A stretch of 64,000 nt of DNA from NCBI GenBank assembly GCA_015056865.1, contig SVFM01000006.1, forward strand, positions 42,364 to 106,363, read 5' to 3'. Position numbers and translations under genes: made by a program. This document shows, one piece after another, positions 16,293 through 25,762 of this stretch. The notes beneath the pieces are model-generated. The model was not told the origin of the DNA, ran no database searches, and worked only from the letters and a program-made list of their open reading frames with translations. Position 1 is the first letter of the stretch. The number at the start of each line of letters is the position of its first letter. This stretch comes from Lachnospiraceae bacterium. Its GTDB lineage: Bacteria > Bacillota > Clostridia > Lachnospirales > Lachnospiraceae.

Positions 16293-17198
16293 TTAAACTT
16301 CTTTCTTGCTCAGCTCTTTTATGTGACTTAAAAAACGTCCGTGATCAATTGCAAAATTTCCGGAAACAGCTGTGCCGGCCTCTACATTTTTCGTTACTAC
16401 CGATCCCAAATTAACCCTTGCATTATCCCCAATATTGATACGATTCGAAATGGTTGCATTTACCCCTATCCAGCAATCCTCTCCGATAACAACATTGCCG
16501 GAAATCTGTGCGCCGGAAGCTATCAGTGTTCGCCTTCCCACTCTGCTACCGTGTCCTATCTGGGCAAACACATCCATTTTCACATGGTCATCCAACCGGG
16601 TTACATCCGTAGGCAAAGGGCCGTTAGCCACATGGCAATTGGAGCAGATCTCAACGTTGCTACCCAGAACAACCCTTCCCAGATCGCGCATTCCAAGCAT
16701 CTCGCCATCAGCAGTTTTCACAAAATTAAATCCTTTTCCTCCGATCGTGGTTCCGGAACGAATAATACAATTATCCCCGATTTCCACGTTGCTGTTAATG
16801 ACCACAAAGGGCTCTATTGTTACATTGTTACCAATGGTTACATTTTCTTTCGCAATACATGCCAAATCACTGATATCACAATTCTCACCGATGCGTGTAG
16901 GCTTTCGGGGTCCTGCATATGCCTCGCTTTTAGCCAGCTCATTGTGCAGTGTCACAAACATTTTCTTGGGTTCTTCCACTACACATATGCCCTCAATAAA
17001 ATCCGGCAGGCAGGCAACCAGTTCCTCTGTACACAAAACGCAGGAGACATTTTGGGAAATTTTTGAGATGAACTTCTCTCTTTCAATAAAGCTTAAAAAT
17101 TTCTTGTCCACCTCAGCCGTGCAGTATTCCAATACTTCAAATTCGCCGTCCTTTACAAGCCGTCCGCCACAGATATTAATACAATCCGTTAACTTCAT
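16293..17198 (-). CDS. LpxD-like left-handed beta-helix N-acyltransferase (copy 1)
   Basis: 301 aa. Residues about 100-290 are hexapeptide repeats forming a left-handed beta-helix. FAQIGHGSRVGRRTLIA with His216 matches the catalytic-His region of LpxD, and GGKGFNFVKTADG followed by LGRVVLGSNVEICSN mirrors the LpxD insertion. The N-terminal about 95 residues are an unassigned alpha/beta domain with several cysteines. In lipid A synthesis LpxD acylates a 2-amino group, but no LPS genes occur here; a 3-amino group made by the WbpB/WbpE-like pair is the natural substrate (inference). AAAGGTG precedes the ATG. Upstream 17199-17287 shows nothing notable. Confidence 0.78.
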   Translation of the reverse strand: MKLTDCINICGGRLVKDGEFEVLEYCTAEVDKKFLSFIEREKFISKISQNVSCVLCTEELVACLPDFIEGICVVEEPKKMFVTLHNELAKSEAYAGPRKPTRIGENCDISDLACIAKENVTIGNNVTIEPFVVINSNVEIGDNCIIRSGTTIGGKGFNFVKTADGEMLGMRDLGRVVLGSNVEICSNCHVANGPLPTDVTRLDDHVKMDVFAQIGHGSRVGRRTLIASGAQISGNVVIGEDCWIGVNATISNRINIGDNARVNLGSVVTKNVEAGTAVSGNFAIDHGRFLSHIKELSKKEV

Positions 17199-17287
17199 TT
17201 TGCATACACACCTTTCTTTTTGCTCCGCCTGTCACTTTTTACCTTGGAACCATCAACCATTCTCACAGGGTTAAAACTTACATACAT

Positions 17288-18361
17288 CTAAAACTCCCCT
17301 GCCATATCCGTACTGGCAAAATCATCCAAAGGAAACGATACCACCCGGCCTATCTTTTGGCTCTTGTAGATAGCAAGGATCATTTCCACTGCCCTGCGAC
17401 CGGCTCTTGCATCCACATAAGGCTGTCTGTCGTTTTTAATTGCGTCGATCACATCCGCAAAAAGACTTGTGTGACCGTTTCCGTATACATTACTGGTCGC
17501 CTCTTCCAAACCCTTGTTGTCTTTATCCACATCTGTCTCATCTGCAAAATCCCAGACATCAATATTATTGGTGGATTTTCCGCCTAATTTTACAGTTCCC
17601 TTTTCACCAAACAGATACAAGGTTTCCTCCAGGTTTTTGGGATAGACATTGGTAGTGCCTTCGATGGTTGCAACTGCACCATTTTTAAACTTTACAACCG
17701 CCATACCAATATCCTCTGCCTCCAGATAATGGTGGAACTGCTGCTTGGTAACACCGTATACACTTTCCACTTCATCCCCCAGCATCCAGCGCAGCAAATC
17801 TATGCCGTGAATACACTGATTCATCAGTGCTCCCCCATCCTGGGCCCAGGTACCTCTCCAGGGAGCCTGAGTGTAATACTCTTCATTTCTGTTCCAGCGC
17901 ACATGGATGGATCCGTGTGACAGCTTACCAAATCTGCCGGCCTCCAATGCCCTACGCATTTCCTGTACTGCTATATTAAAACGATTTTGATGACATGCGG
18001 AAACTTTCACATTCTTTTCTTCTGCAAGGGCGATAATTTTATCCGCATCAGCCAAAGACATAGCCATAGGCTTTTCAATAATAACATGGACTCCCCTGTC
18101 AATGCAATATAATGCAATTTCTGCATGCAGTCCGCTTTCTGTAGCAATACTTACAAGCTCCGGAGCGGCCCGGCAGATCATCTCTTTATAGTCTGCATAA
18201 CGCTTGATGGATACCTCACTCTCCAAACCGTGCTTGGCAAGCACCTGCTCCATATGCTCCGGCACAATATCACATACCGCTACAATTTCAAGATGATTAT
18301 TTAATGCTGCTTTTATATGATTTGTAGAAATTCTTCCACAGCCGATCAACGCGTATTTCAT
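17288..18361 (-). CDS. wbpB: Gfo/Idh/MocA-family sugar dehydrogenase, WbpB/GnnA-like
   Basis: 357 aa NAD-dependent oxidoreductase. The N-terminal Rossmann motif is GCGRIS (8-13), and the family signature EKPMAMSL follows at about 95-102. The C-terminal alpha/beta domain contains HGIDLLRWMLGD. It would oxidise C3 of a UDP-amino sugar before transamination by the WbpE-like enzyme. It is flanked on both sides by LpxD-like acyltransferase genes (2-base gap on one side), an arrangement that supports a 3-acylamido sugar pathway. In Leptospira-type lipid A synthesis GnnA is the same family, so UDP-GlcNAc3N is an alternative product. Confidence 0.83.
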   Translation of the reverse strand: MKYALIGCGRISTNHIKAALNNHLEIVAVCDIVPEHMEQVLAKHGLESEVSIKRYADYKEMICRAAPELVSIATESGLHAEIALYCIDRGVHVIIEKPMAMSLADADKIIALAEEKNVKVSACHQNRFNIAVQEMRRALEAGRFGKLSHGSIHVRWNRNEEYYTQAPWRGTWAQDGGALMNQCIHGIDLLRWMLGDEVESVYGVTKQQFHHYLEAEDIGMAVVKFKNGAVATIEGTTNVYPKNLEETLYLFGEKGTVKLGGKSTNNIDVWDFADETDVDKDNKGLEEATSNVYGNGHTSLFADVIDAIKNDRQPYVDARAGRRAVEMILAIYKSQKIGRVVSFPLDDFASTDMAGEF

Positions 18362-18363
18362 TC

Positions 18364-19269
18364 TTATCCCCTTTTGTTATCTCTTAATATTTTTGCCGGC
18401 ACGCCAACAACCACTTTATTTTCAGGCACATCACTTAAAACTACTGATCCCATGCCCACAAATGCATCTTTACCTAAATGTAATTGATTTTTAATCATGC
18501 ATCCGGGGGCCACATATACGTTTTTATCAAGTATTGTGCTTCCACCTAATAAAGACAGCGCAATCACCAGAGAATTCTCACCTATTCGCACATTATGGGC
18601 GATATGACACAGGTTATCAATTTTCACATTGTCACCAATACAAGTGTCCTCTATGGTTCCTCTGTCTATGCAAGTATTTGCCCCTACTTCCACATTTCTT
18701 CCAATTTTAACTCCACCAAAATGTTTAACCCTTTTATATATTTGATTTGCATCTTGAAAGTATCCAAATCCATCTGTACCGATAACCACACCCGAACCTA
18801 TTATACTGCCTTCCCCAATCACGCATGGGCATTCAATAGAAACTTGATTGCCAATTTGCACATTGTCATGTATTACAACATCTTCGCAAATATAACTATG
18901 GTGTCCAACACTAACATTACTGCCAATTTTTTGAGTCTCAATCACGGCAGATGGGGCGATCCCCACATGCTTTCTTCCTCCCCAAAAATAATCCAGAATA
19001 GAAAAAAACACTTCCTTAGAGTTGCTTGCTTCGATAATATTCTTAAAAGGCAAACCGCAGTTTTTTTCGGTTACCACTAATTCAATATTTAATTGCAGAC
19101 CATCTAAAACAAAGGAATCCGGTTTTTTAACCCATGTTAAAGTTCCCTCCTTGTAATTCGTCAAGGAAGAAAAACCGTTTATCCTTGTGCGTTCATCTCC
19201 TTTAAAAGAAAAATCAAAGTTGTTTCTTTTTAAATAATCAATAATTTCTTGGATTGTTATACTATTCAT
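18364..19269 (-). CDS. LpxD-like N-acyltransferase (copy 2)
   Basis: 301 aa and closer to true LpxD than copy 1. The N-terminal domain has the LpxD-type INGFSSL...EGTLTWVKKP pattern. The beta-helix carries GTDGFGYFQDANQIYKR, GANTCIDRGTIEDT and CHIAHNVRIG with His222 and His225, all standing where LpxD has them. Base composition is A+T rich compared with neighbours such as the WbpE-like gene. The organism otherwise looks Gram-positive and no lpxA, lpxC or lpxB is in the window, so a lipid A role is unlikely; acylation of a capsule sugar is favoured. Two such genes flanking one dehydrogenase is unusual. Confidence 0.8.
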   Translation of the reverse strand: MNSITIQEIIDYLKRNNFDFSFKGDERTRINGFSSLTNYKEGTLTWVKKPDSFVLDGLQLNIELVVTEKNCGLPFKNIIEASNSKEVFFSILDYFWGGRKHVGIAPSAVIETQKIGSNVSVGHHSYICEDVVIHDNVQIGNQVSIECPCVIGEGSIIGSGVVIGTDGFGYFQDANQIYKRVKHFGGVKIGRNVEVGANTCIDRGTIEDTCIGDNVKIDNLCHIAHNVRIGENSLVIALSLLGGSTILDKNVYVAPGCMIKNQLHLGKDAFVGMGSVVLSDVPENKVVVGVPAKILRDNKRG

Positions 19270-19270
19270 C

Positions 19271-20008
19271 TTACAGATTAGTTAAATCTCCTTCTTGCAC
19301 AAATTCGTCCAGATCTCTGATATTATCAAAAAAGCTCAAATATCTCTCTTTGGATGCCATTTTAATACATTCCAAAATACATTCCCTTGCACTTTTTTCT
19401 TCCTTATTGTACCAAAATGCATGGGTCAATATATGTAGATACTTATATTCTTCGGAACAAATAATTGCCCTGATGTCTTCCCTCCAATGCCGCCTGGAAT
19501 CAGACACATATTTGAATGTTTTGAAAAACTGCTGGCTATATGAATTGATCATCCCGGGAACAACTATGTCTTTTTCCAAAATCCATTTAGAAGGGCGATG
19601 CATAGAAACCGCATGAATGGGACTCTCTATGGAGGATTCCAACTCTGCCTTTTCTTTTAAAATACATTCTACCATTTTTTCAGAGCTTTTAATCTCATAT
19701 TTGGTCTCATCAAAATGTAGCCCTATTTTCCCCCCCAGTTTTTGCAGAACTTTTATTTTTTCTAATGATTGCCTGGAATTCACATTATAAAAATCCGTAC
19801 CTAAAAGTATAAAATATGTGCCGTGGACACCATAAGTATTTTCAATCCCGGCCAATTCCACAGCCTTATCAATAGAGGTATCTACATCATGACGCAATAT
19901 AGCAGCCTTTTCATAATTGGCATAATCAGCATAATCGCAAATATGATAATGATATTCGTCCAACAATTTTAACAACTGGTAATAGCTTTCATAGGTAAAT
20001 TTCACCAT
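19271..20008 (-). CDS. Polysaccharide-deacetylase-like protein
   Basis: 245 aa. ILRHDVDTS (37-45) with His40, Asp41 and Asp43 resembles the metal and acid motif of NodB-type deacetylases, and GLHFDETKY later resembles the second metal motif. There is a Trp-rich end segment (SRRHWREDIRA). No signal peptide or membrane segment, so likely cytoplasmic, which suggests it acts on a nucleotide sugar, a lipid-linked sugar or another soluble substrate rather than on finished polymer. A+T rich. Its stop lies 2 bases from the LpxD-like gene start, within the same operon. Assignment is by motif only. Confidence 0.65.
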   Translation of the reverse strand: MVKFTYESYYQLLKLLDEYHYHICDYADYANYEKAAILRHDVDTSIDKAVELAGIENTYGVHGTYFILLGTDFYNVNSRQSLEKIKVLQKLGGKIGLHFDETKYEIKSSEKMVECILKEKAELESSIESPIHAVSMHRPSKWILEKDIVVPGMINSYSQQFFKTFKYVSDSRRHWREDIRAIICSEEYKYLHILTHAFWYNKEEKSARECILECIKMASKERYLSFFDNIRDLDEFVQEGDLTNL

Positions 20009-20016
20009 AATTCTCC

Positions 20017-21330
20017 TTATAATACCTCAATATTGTCCTTCTCTGAAAGATTCTTTGTCACATTTTTTGTGTCAAAAATTACTACTGCATTTTTTTGTAC
20101 CATTTCATAATCCACATTACTATGGGCAGTGGTAATCATAACTAAGTCATAAGAAGCAACTATCTCGGGGGTAATTTCTTTTAATCCCACAACCGTTTTT
20201 CCGTATTCTTTATATTCAGCCACCCAGGGATCATAAAACTCTACCTGTGCTCCTACCTTGTTTAATTCTTCAATCACGTGGATCGCAGGGCTTTCTCTAT
20301 AATCATCAATATCCTGCTTGTATGCAACTCCTAAAACCAAGACCTTGGCTCCATTGATAGCCTTCTTAAAACGATTTAAAATTTTAGATGCACGTTCTAC
20401 ACAATATTCCGGCATTCTGTCATTGATCATCATGGAGCTTTCGATCATGGATGTATGAAATCCGTATTCCCTTGCCTTCCAGGACAGGTAATAGGGATCC
20501 AGAGGAATACAATGTCCCCCCAGTCCCGGTCCGGGATAGAAGGCTTGGAAACCGTAAGGCTTTGTCTTTGCCGCATCAATCACTTCCCAGATACTGATTC
20601 CCATTTTATGGCATAGAATAGTCAGTTCATTTACCAGTCCAATATTGATATTACGATACGTATTTTCAAGAATCTTTTCCATTTCTGCAATGGCCGGAGA
20701 AGAAACCTCATACACATCCCCGTCCAAAACTGCACGGTACATGGCCGCAATTACCTCTGTTGCCTCTTTTCCCACGCCGCCCACAACTTTAGGTGTGTTT
20801 TTGGTCTTATAGATCAAATTGCCGGGATCAACCCGCTCAGGAGAGAAACCAAGATAAAAATCTTCTCCGCACTTTAATCCTGATCCTTTTTCCAGAATAG
20901 GCTTTACCAGCTCCTGGGTTGTGCCGGGATAGGTTGTGGACTCCAGCACCACCATGGTATTGGGAGTCAGATATTTTGCAATTTCTTCTGTAGAAGACCT
21001 CACATAACTAATATCCGGCTGCTGATGAGAATCCAATGGAGTGGGCACACAAATAGCCACAAAATCCACATCCTTGATAAAGGAAAAATCAGTTGTAGCA
21101 GATAACATCCCTTTTTTAGCCAGATCTGCCAAATCATTATCCACCACATCACCAATGTAATTATGCCCTTGGTTTACCATAGCCACTTTCTGGCTTTGTA
21201 CATCAAACCCAATGGTTTTAAAGCCGGCTTTTGCTTTTTCAACCGCCAAGGGCAAACCAACATACCCTAGGCCTACCACGCCACAAATAATCTTACGCTT
21301 ATTTATTTTTTCCATCAAAATCTCTTTCAT
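20017..21330 (-). CDS. wbpA: UDP-N-acetylhexosamine 6-dehydrogenase, WbpA-like
   Basis: 437 aa from the ATG at 21330, selected because GAGGAG lies 7 bases upstream; an earlier in-frame ATG at 21369 would overlap the previous gene. GVVGLGYVGLPLA (about 17-29) binds NAD, GFSPERVDPG and the NEL motif are present, and the catalytic Cys274 is in GPGLGGHCIPLDP. The family oxidises C6 of UDP-GlcNAc, UDP-ManNAc or UDP-GalNAc to uronic acids. With the WbpB and WbpE-like genes downstream, the product is probably UDP-GlcNAcA as entry to a 3-acylamido uronic acid. WecC-type ManNAc dehydrogenase is the alternative. Confidence 0.85.
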   Translation of the reverse strand: MKEILMEKINKRKIICGVVGLGYVGLPLAVEKAKAGFKTIGFDVQSQKVAMVNQGHNYIGDVVDNDLADLAKKGMLSATTDFSFIKDVDFVAICVPTPLDSHQQPDISYVRSSTEEIAKYLTPNTMVVLESTTYPGTTQELVKPILEKGSGLKCGEDFYLGFSPERVDPGNLIYKTKNTPKVVGGVGKEATEVIAAMYRAVLDGDVYEVSSPAIAEMEKILENTYRNINIGLVNELTILCHKMGISIWEVIDAAKTKPYGFQAFYPGPGLGGHCIPLDPYYLSWKAREYGFHTSMIESSMMINDRMPEYCVERASKILNRFKKAINGAKVLVLGVAYKQDIDDYRESPAIHVIEELNKVGAQVEFYDPWVAEYKEYGKTVVGLKEITPEIVASYDLVMITTAHSNVDYEMVQKNAVVIFDTKNVTKNLSEKDNIEVL

Positions 21331-21358
21331 TTTTTCTCTCCTCTTTGCACCCATGTCT

Positions 21359-22501
21359 TTATTTTTCAATTCTTAAAGCCAAGGATTCATAGTCAAACAT
21401 TTTATTTGCCAATCGATAGGAAGCGTCGCTTAACCGGTTTTTCAACATCGGCTCCTGTATCAATTTATATAGGGCATTATAAATATCTTCTGTGTCCTTT
21501 ACCCACAATACATTGTCCTGAAAAAGTGCAAGATAACTTTTCTGAGGATAAAGAAGAACGGGGGCACCGCAACATGTGGCATTGTTTGCTGTTATGGACT
21601 GACTGCCCGGCTGGGCATAAACATCACAAGCACATAGATATTTCCGTAATTCCTCAGCATTTAACCATCCTAACCATTTTACTTTGCTGTTGTTTTGAAT
21701 CATCTCCCACAACTGCTCATTAGCTTGTGGTAAGGATCCGGCAATCAGCAAAAGAATTTTTTCTGATGGAATTTGATTTACTGCCTCTATAAGACTATCC
21801 GTTTTCTTTAATGTATCCAATTTGCCGGAATGCATAATCAAGAGAGTATCCTCACTGATCTTTAATCCATCCCGGACAGCCCTGCGTAATCTGAGTTTTT
21901 CTTCCTTTGGGACAACTTCTCCACCCAAAGGAAACAATTCCATCTTATTTTCGGGTGCCTTGTATGCATCCACAAGAAATTCCTTGGTTTCCTGCGAAAT
22001 ATACAAGATTTTATCTATATGAGAACTGCTTTTTTTAATTATACTTCTATAGATCATCTTATGCAAAATATATTTGGAAATAAAATTTCTTCCACTATTA
22101 GTATAATCTTCATGAGCATCCACATACAGCTTAACATTTGAATGCTTTTTTACATATTTTACAACATTCAACAATTCAAACGCAGCCATTCCATGAAACA
22201 TAATAATGTCCGGCTCAAACTTTTCTATGAGAGCATATACGCCTTTATATGAACGGATTTTTTTCATCAAAAAATGGGGTAGCCACTTTGCATATGGCAC
22301 ACGGGTTATTTTTATGCCTTCTGCAGTTTGATACTGGGCCGGATTCACATACCCCAAGGTGCCTCCCGCAGTAAAAGTTTCTGTTGAAGCTATGATTTCA
22401 ACAATATGACCGTGATCCAAATTTACTTTGGGCAAAATATTCTCTTGATAGCTATATTTATCAACGTAAAAACAGGACAAACAGCAATGTAATATTCTCA
22501 T
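21359..22501 (-). CDS. Glycosyltransferase family 4 protein
   Basis: 380 aa GT-B fold. The N-terminal half begins MRILHCCLSCFY, and the C-terminal half has the donor-site pattern LLIAGSLPQANEQ, VKWLGWL and YAQPGSQSITANNATCCGAPVL. The usual GT4 EGFG/E-x7-E is modified here to GSQSITANNATC, so donor binding may differ. Residues FEPDIIMFHGMAAFELLN form the acceptor-side helix. Soluble or membrane-associated at the inner face. Its stop lies 28 bases before the WbpA-like start. One of only two non-initiating glycosyltransferases in locus B, so it probably adds the second or third sugar of the repeat. Confidence 0.8.
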   Translation of the reverse strand: MRILHCCLSCFYVDKYSYQENILPKVNLDHGHIVEIIASTETFTAGGTLGYVNPAQYQTAEGIKITRVPYAKWLPHFLMKKIRSYKGVYALIEKFEPDIIMFHGMAAFELLNVVKYVKKHSNVKLYVDAHEDYTNSGRNFISKYILHKMIYRSIIKKSSSHIDKILYISQETKEFLVDAYKAPENKMELFPLGGEVVPKEEKLRLRRAVRDGLKISEDTLLIMHSGKLDTLKKTDSLIEAVNQIPSEKILLLIAGSLPQANEQLWEMIQNNSKVKWLGWLNAEELRKYLCACDVYAQPGSQSITANNATCCGAPVLLYPQKSYLALFQDNVLWVKDTEDIYNALYKLIQEPMLKNRLSDASYRLANKMFDYESLALRIEK

Positions 22502-23116
22502 TTAATTTTCCTTCGTTTTTTCTAAAAATTTATTTATATCAGTGGCAAAAGAGGCATGTTTTGAAATCTTTTCATCTGCCCAATCCCACCATTTCAATTC
22601 TCTTAGTTTTTCTATCTGTTTATCATCAAATCTTCTGCGAATAATCTTTGCCGGTACTCCCGCAACAATAGCGTAATCCGGAACATCTTTTGTAACCACA
22701 CTACCCATGCCGATTACAGCTCCATTCCCGATGCGGACACCCGCTTTTATATAAGCACCTTTTCCAATCCATACATCATTTCCTATTGACGTTTCACAAC
22801 TTGGCTCATATGGGTGAGATGCATACCTCATTTTAATACTGCCCTTACGTTCTATAAAGACAGGAGACGTTGACACCCAATCTACTGGATGGCTAGCCAG
22901 TCCAACCGAAACATTATCTGCCAACGAACAAAAAGCGCCAATCCTACAATTTATAAGTGTACAATCGTAACCACAAAACGAATGTCTTCCCATAGAGACA
23001 CTTACAATCCGACATCCTGCTCCGATCTTTGATGTTTTATGAATATTACTATCAATAATCGCTTTGCCTCTTATTTTTAAAAGAAGTTTGTTCCATAAAT
23101 AAGCAAGTGAATACAT
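22502..23116 (-). CDS. CatB-related hexapeptide O-acetyltransferase
   Basis: 204 aa left-handed beta-helix protein of the xenobiotic/sugar O-acetyltransferase group. The extended loop with SHPVDW and the following [35 protein letters not shown] and [12 protein letters not shown] are characteristic. The catalytic histidine is expected in LASHPVDW. In polysaccharide loci such proteins O-acetylate repeat-unit sugars using acetyl-CoA; antibiotic acetylation is unlikely in this context. Gene start and the previous glycosyltransferase start are adjacent (its stop is one base from the GT4 start), indicating tight coupling. N-terminal helix is hydrophobic and basic ([15 protein letters not shown]). 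Confidence 0.8.
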   Translation of the reverse strand: MYSLAYLWNKLLLKIRGKAIIDSNIHKTSKIGAGCRIVSVSMGRHSFCGYDCTLINCRIGAFCSLADNVSVGLASHPVDWVSTSPVFIERKGSIKMRYASHPYEPSCETSIGNDVWIGKGAYIKAGVRIGNGAVIGMGSVVTKDVPDYAIVAGVPAKIIRRRFDDKQIEKLRELKWWDWADEKISKHASFATDINKFLEKTKEN

Positions 23117-23120
23117 AACA

Positions 23121-24509
23121 TTACCTCACATTATTCAAATCTGTTGATATCTCTTTATGCTTTTTCTCCAAGCACACAATTGCAATCGCAAATAATAACA
23201 TTGGCGAAAGATACAAATTTCCGCTGAAACAATACCTTACCGCGTGTGTACACATAATAATCAGCAAGCCGCCCCATGTCGGGTCTTTTAAAGCAAATTT
23301 TAAAAATTTAAACACAAGCCAAAGACAAATCACAACAAACATTAGTCCACCAATAAAGCCAAAATCCGCAAAAGCTTCCAAGAAAATATTATGGGGATAT
23401 ATCTTATATTTTACTTGATACCCCATAGGTCCCAAACCTTTAAAAGGTGATCGAAGTCCTTCCTCTATGGCTAAACGAAAGAGATATACTCTGGCCATAC
23501 TTCCGTTGGTAATACTTACTACTGCATTATTTGTCTGATCCTTATAAAACATCTGGTTCGCAGATTCGACCATACCAATTCCCTGCTGAGCATTTTCTTC
23601 TATGTATCCTAACAGCCGGTCGCTCTCTTGGGAATCCATTGCAACCCCCAGATCTCCATTTTTTACTTCGGATACAAATGAAAACTGTCTTATGATTGCA
23701 GCATTAGAGGAGGGAACCAGAAAAATGAGCGCCACAACCCCAAATACACAAGCTAAATTTCCCGTCAAAGCTATCCATTTTCTTCGAAACAAACTATATA
23801 ATACTGCTGTAATACTGCTTGCTGCCCATGCTATCAGCACACCTCTTGATCCGGATAATACAATTACCCATGTGCATATAAGCATTTCAATAAGGCAGAT
23901 GCTGTTCCACATGATTTTTCTTTTTTTATTTGCTACTAAAAGCGCTGCAAAAATAAAAGCATATAAAACAACAGCAGAATATCCAATTCCTAAATATCCT
24001 AATCCCCCATATCCATCGCCGGTATACGTTTCCAATTTCACATTCCAAAAATAAGCTATCGCCATAACATAGTACGGCATCATGATCAAAGCTGCACCAG
24101 GACCTTTTTCTATTATCTCCTTTAATCTATCTTTTATCTTGGAATAAACTGCTACACTCACTAACGGTGCTCCATATAAAAGACACCATATGAGTTCTTT
24201 TATGATAAAACCTTCTCCCTGATGAAAAAATATGGCATACATTAACACCAAAACCGTAAACACCAACGGAGAAATGGAAATGATAATCCTTTTCCAATCA
24301 CGGCCTTTTTGCAAAATCCAAGTAAACATTACATAGCAGGTTATACCGGCAGAAACCAGTAAAGTAATTGCCCATGAGATCAATTTGCGCATATTTTCAT
24401 CTGTATTTCCAGTAAGATAAAAGGACATTACATTGGAAAATTCATTCAAAATAAAAGCAATTATCATCATGTATTCTAATAGTGCGACGCTTTTTCTTGC
24501 AACCTTCAT
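23121..24509 (-). CDS. O-antigen ligase/polymerase-like membrane protein (Wzy candidate)
   Basis: 462 aa with about 11-12 membrane segments and a large external loop (about 270-350) rich in polar residues, as in Wzy/WaaL proteins. [25 protein letters not shown] matches the conserved HN-x2-L motif region of the O-antigen ligase family. The start at 24509 follows GGAGG by 7 bases and overlaps the flippase stop (TAATG). Located beside the flippase gene, it most likely polymerises the locus B repeat unit on the outer side of the membrane. Very A+T-rich. Assignment by topology and a weak motif. Confidence 0.75.
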   Translation of the reverse strand: MKVARKSVALLEYMMIIAFILNEFSNVMSFYLTGNTDENMRKLISWAITLLVSAGITCYVMFTWILQKGRDWKRIIISISPLVFTVLVLMYAIFFHQGEGFIIKELIWCLLYGAPLVSVAVYSKIKDRLKEIIEKGPGAALIMMPYYVMAIAYFWNVKLETYTGDGYGGLGYLGIGYSAVVLYAFIFAALLVANKKRKIMWNSICLIEMLICTWVIVLSGSRGVLIAWAASSITAVLYSLFRRKWIALTGNLACVFGVVALIFLVPSSNAAIIRQFSFVSEVKNGDLGVAMDSQESDRLLGYIEENAQQGIGMVESANQMFYKDQTNNAVVSITNGSMARVYLFRLAIEEGLRSPFKGLGPMGYQVKYKIYPHNIFLEAFADFGFIGGLMFVVICLWLVFKFLKFALKDPTWGGLLIIMCTHAVRYCFSGNLYLSPMLLFAIAIVCLEKKHKEISTDLNNVR

Positions 24510-25735
24510 TACAAATTCCTCCAAATACTAAAATGACCCACGGCCATCAAAATCATCATTCTAATCAGATTGACCAATAACGTAGCAATACAAAACCCCA
24601 TCAGCCCCATACTTTGCATCAAGATATATCCTGCCCCGATATATACCACCGCATAAACCAGTTGCAGTACAATCTGCCACAGGATATTGGAGAACTTCAA
24701 TACAGAAGGCGCTAATATGTTGGTCAAAGCACCCACCAGAGATGCAACATTAGCTATAATCAAATAAGGGCGTGCAGCCTCTATCACTGTAGGATATAAA
24801 ATCCCTGTAATAAAAGGTGCAACCAAAATTGCCACTCCTCCGATTATTCCACCTGCCAGAAAGGTTATTCCATTGATCTTCCAATATTTCTTTACCGTCA
24901 TTGTAAAGGACTTTTGGGAATAGTAACTGAGCAAAACCCCTGCTACTGGAGTAATCACTAGGCCAATACTTTTTCCTATAAAAGAACTGACTGTATATAT
25001 TGTGACCTGTTCTCCACCTATAATGGGATACAAGAAAATTCTATCCAGATACGTAACAACATTTGCCACAAAATTTGTTCCAATCAGTACTAAATACGCT
25101 TTCAGCGTTTTACTGAAAAGCAATGTTAACTTTATTCTCTCTTTATGCAGGGCAATGGATTTAAGCAAATACAGTAATCCTAATACTTCGCCAATTGCAA
25201 ACGCTAAAACCCAATTCCCGGTTTTCTTTGCCAAAAAAATGCCCAGCAGATATCCTACACCAAGAAATAAATTATAAATCAAATTGGCCTTATAATTAAT
25301 GACAATTCTATAGGCAACCGACCAATAATTTATGACAATTCCCAAAAAAACATATAGCAATAGCAGTGCAAAGGCAATTCCGGTGACTTGAAACTGAAAC
25401 ATGACAATTACAGCAAAAATAATCGTGCCTATACAGGAAAAAATAAAAAGCAACAGATTAAAATCACCGGTCACATTTTGTTCTTCATACATATTTTGAC
25501 GTATCAATCTGACATTGTTAAGTCCGCCACCCAAAGACACCACAAATATATTGGCAATCCCCATTATGGTAAGCAGTTGCCCGTATTCTTCTGCCGAAAA
25601 GTTACCGGCTAAAAAGGGATATACGACAATTTGAAGTATAATTGTTACAATCATCATTGCTATGATGTTATAGCTGAAATCTGATATAATTCTTCTATAT
25701 TTTTGTCCTTCTGTCTTCCAACCACTCAGGCTCAT
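24509..25735 (-). CDS. Oligosaccharide flippase (Wzx-like)
   Basis: 408 aa from ATG 25735 (GAAGAGG upstream); an ATG nine codons earlier has no ribosome binding site. About 12 membrane helices with short loops; the N-terminal region ISDFSYNIIAMMIVTIILQIVVYPFLAG and the early FSAEEYGQL motif are typical of MATE-like Wzx proteins of the polysaccharide transporter superfamily. It would move undecaprenyl-pyrophosphate-linked repeat units across the membrane. It is the only recognisable flippase in the window, while two polysaccharide loci are present, so it may serve both or locus A may use one elsewhere. Confidence 0.82.
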   Translation of the reverse strand: MSLSGWKTEGQKYRRIISDFSYNIIAMMIVTIILQIVVYPFLAGNFSAEEYGQLLTIMGIANIFVVSLGGGLNNVRLIRQNMYEEQNVTGDFNLLLFIFSCIGTIIFAVIVMFQFQVTGIAFALLLLYVFLGIVINYWSVAYRIVINYKANLIYNLFLGVGYLLGIFLAKKTGNWVLAFAIGEVLGLLYLLKSIALHKERIKLTLLFSKTLKAYLVLIGTNFVANVVTYLDRIFLYPIIGGEQVTIYTVSSFIGKSIGLVITPVAGVLLSYYSQKSFTMTVKKYWKINGITFLAGGIIGGVAILVAPFITGILYPTVIEAARPYLIIANVASLVGALTNILAPSVLKFSNILWQIVLQLVYAVVYIGAGYILMQSMGLMGFCIATLLVNLIRMMILMAVGHFSIWRNL

Positions 25736-25762
25736 AGCAGTTACCTCTTCCACAAAAAACAT

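Noticed and set aside
16293..19269. LpxD homologues as evidence of a Gram-negative organism with lipid A
   Set aside because: Flanking genes (Spo0A domain, cdaA/cdaR, Gram-positive LexA box) point to Firmicutes, and no lpxA, lpxB or lpxC is seen; capsule-sugar acylation explains them better.
22502..23116. CatB-like gene as antibiotic (chloramphenicol) resistance
   Set aside because: It sits within a polysaccharide operon and the hexapeptide family is widely used for sugar O-acetylation; no resistance context.
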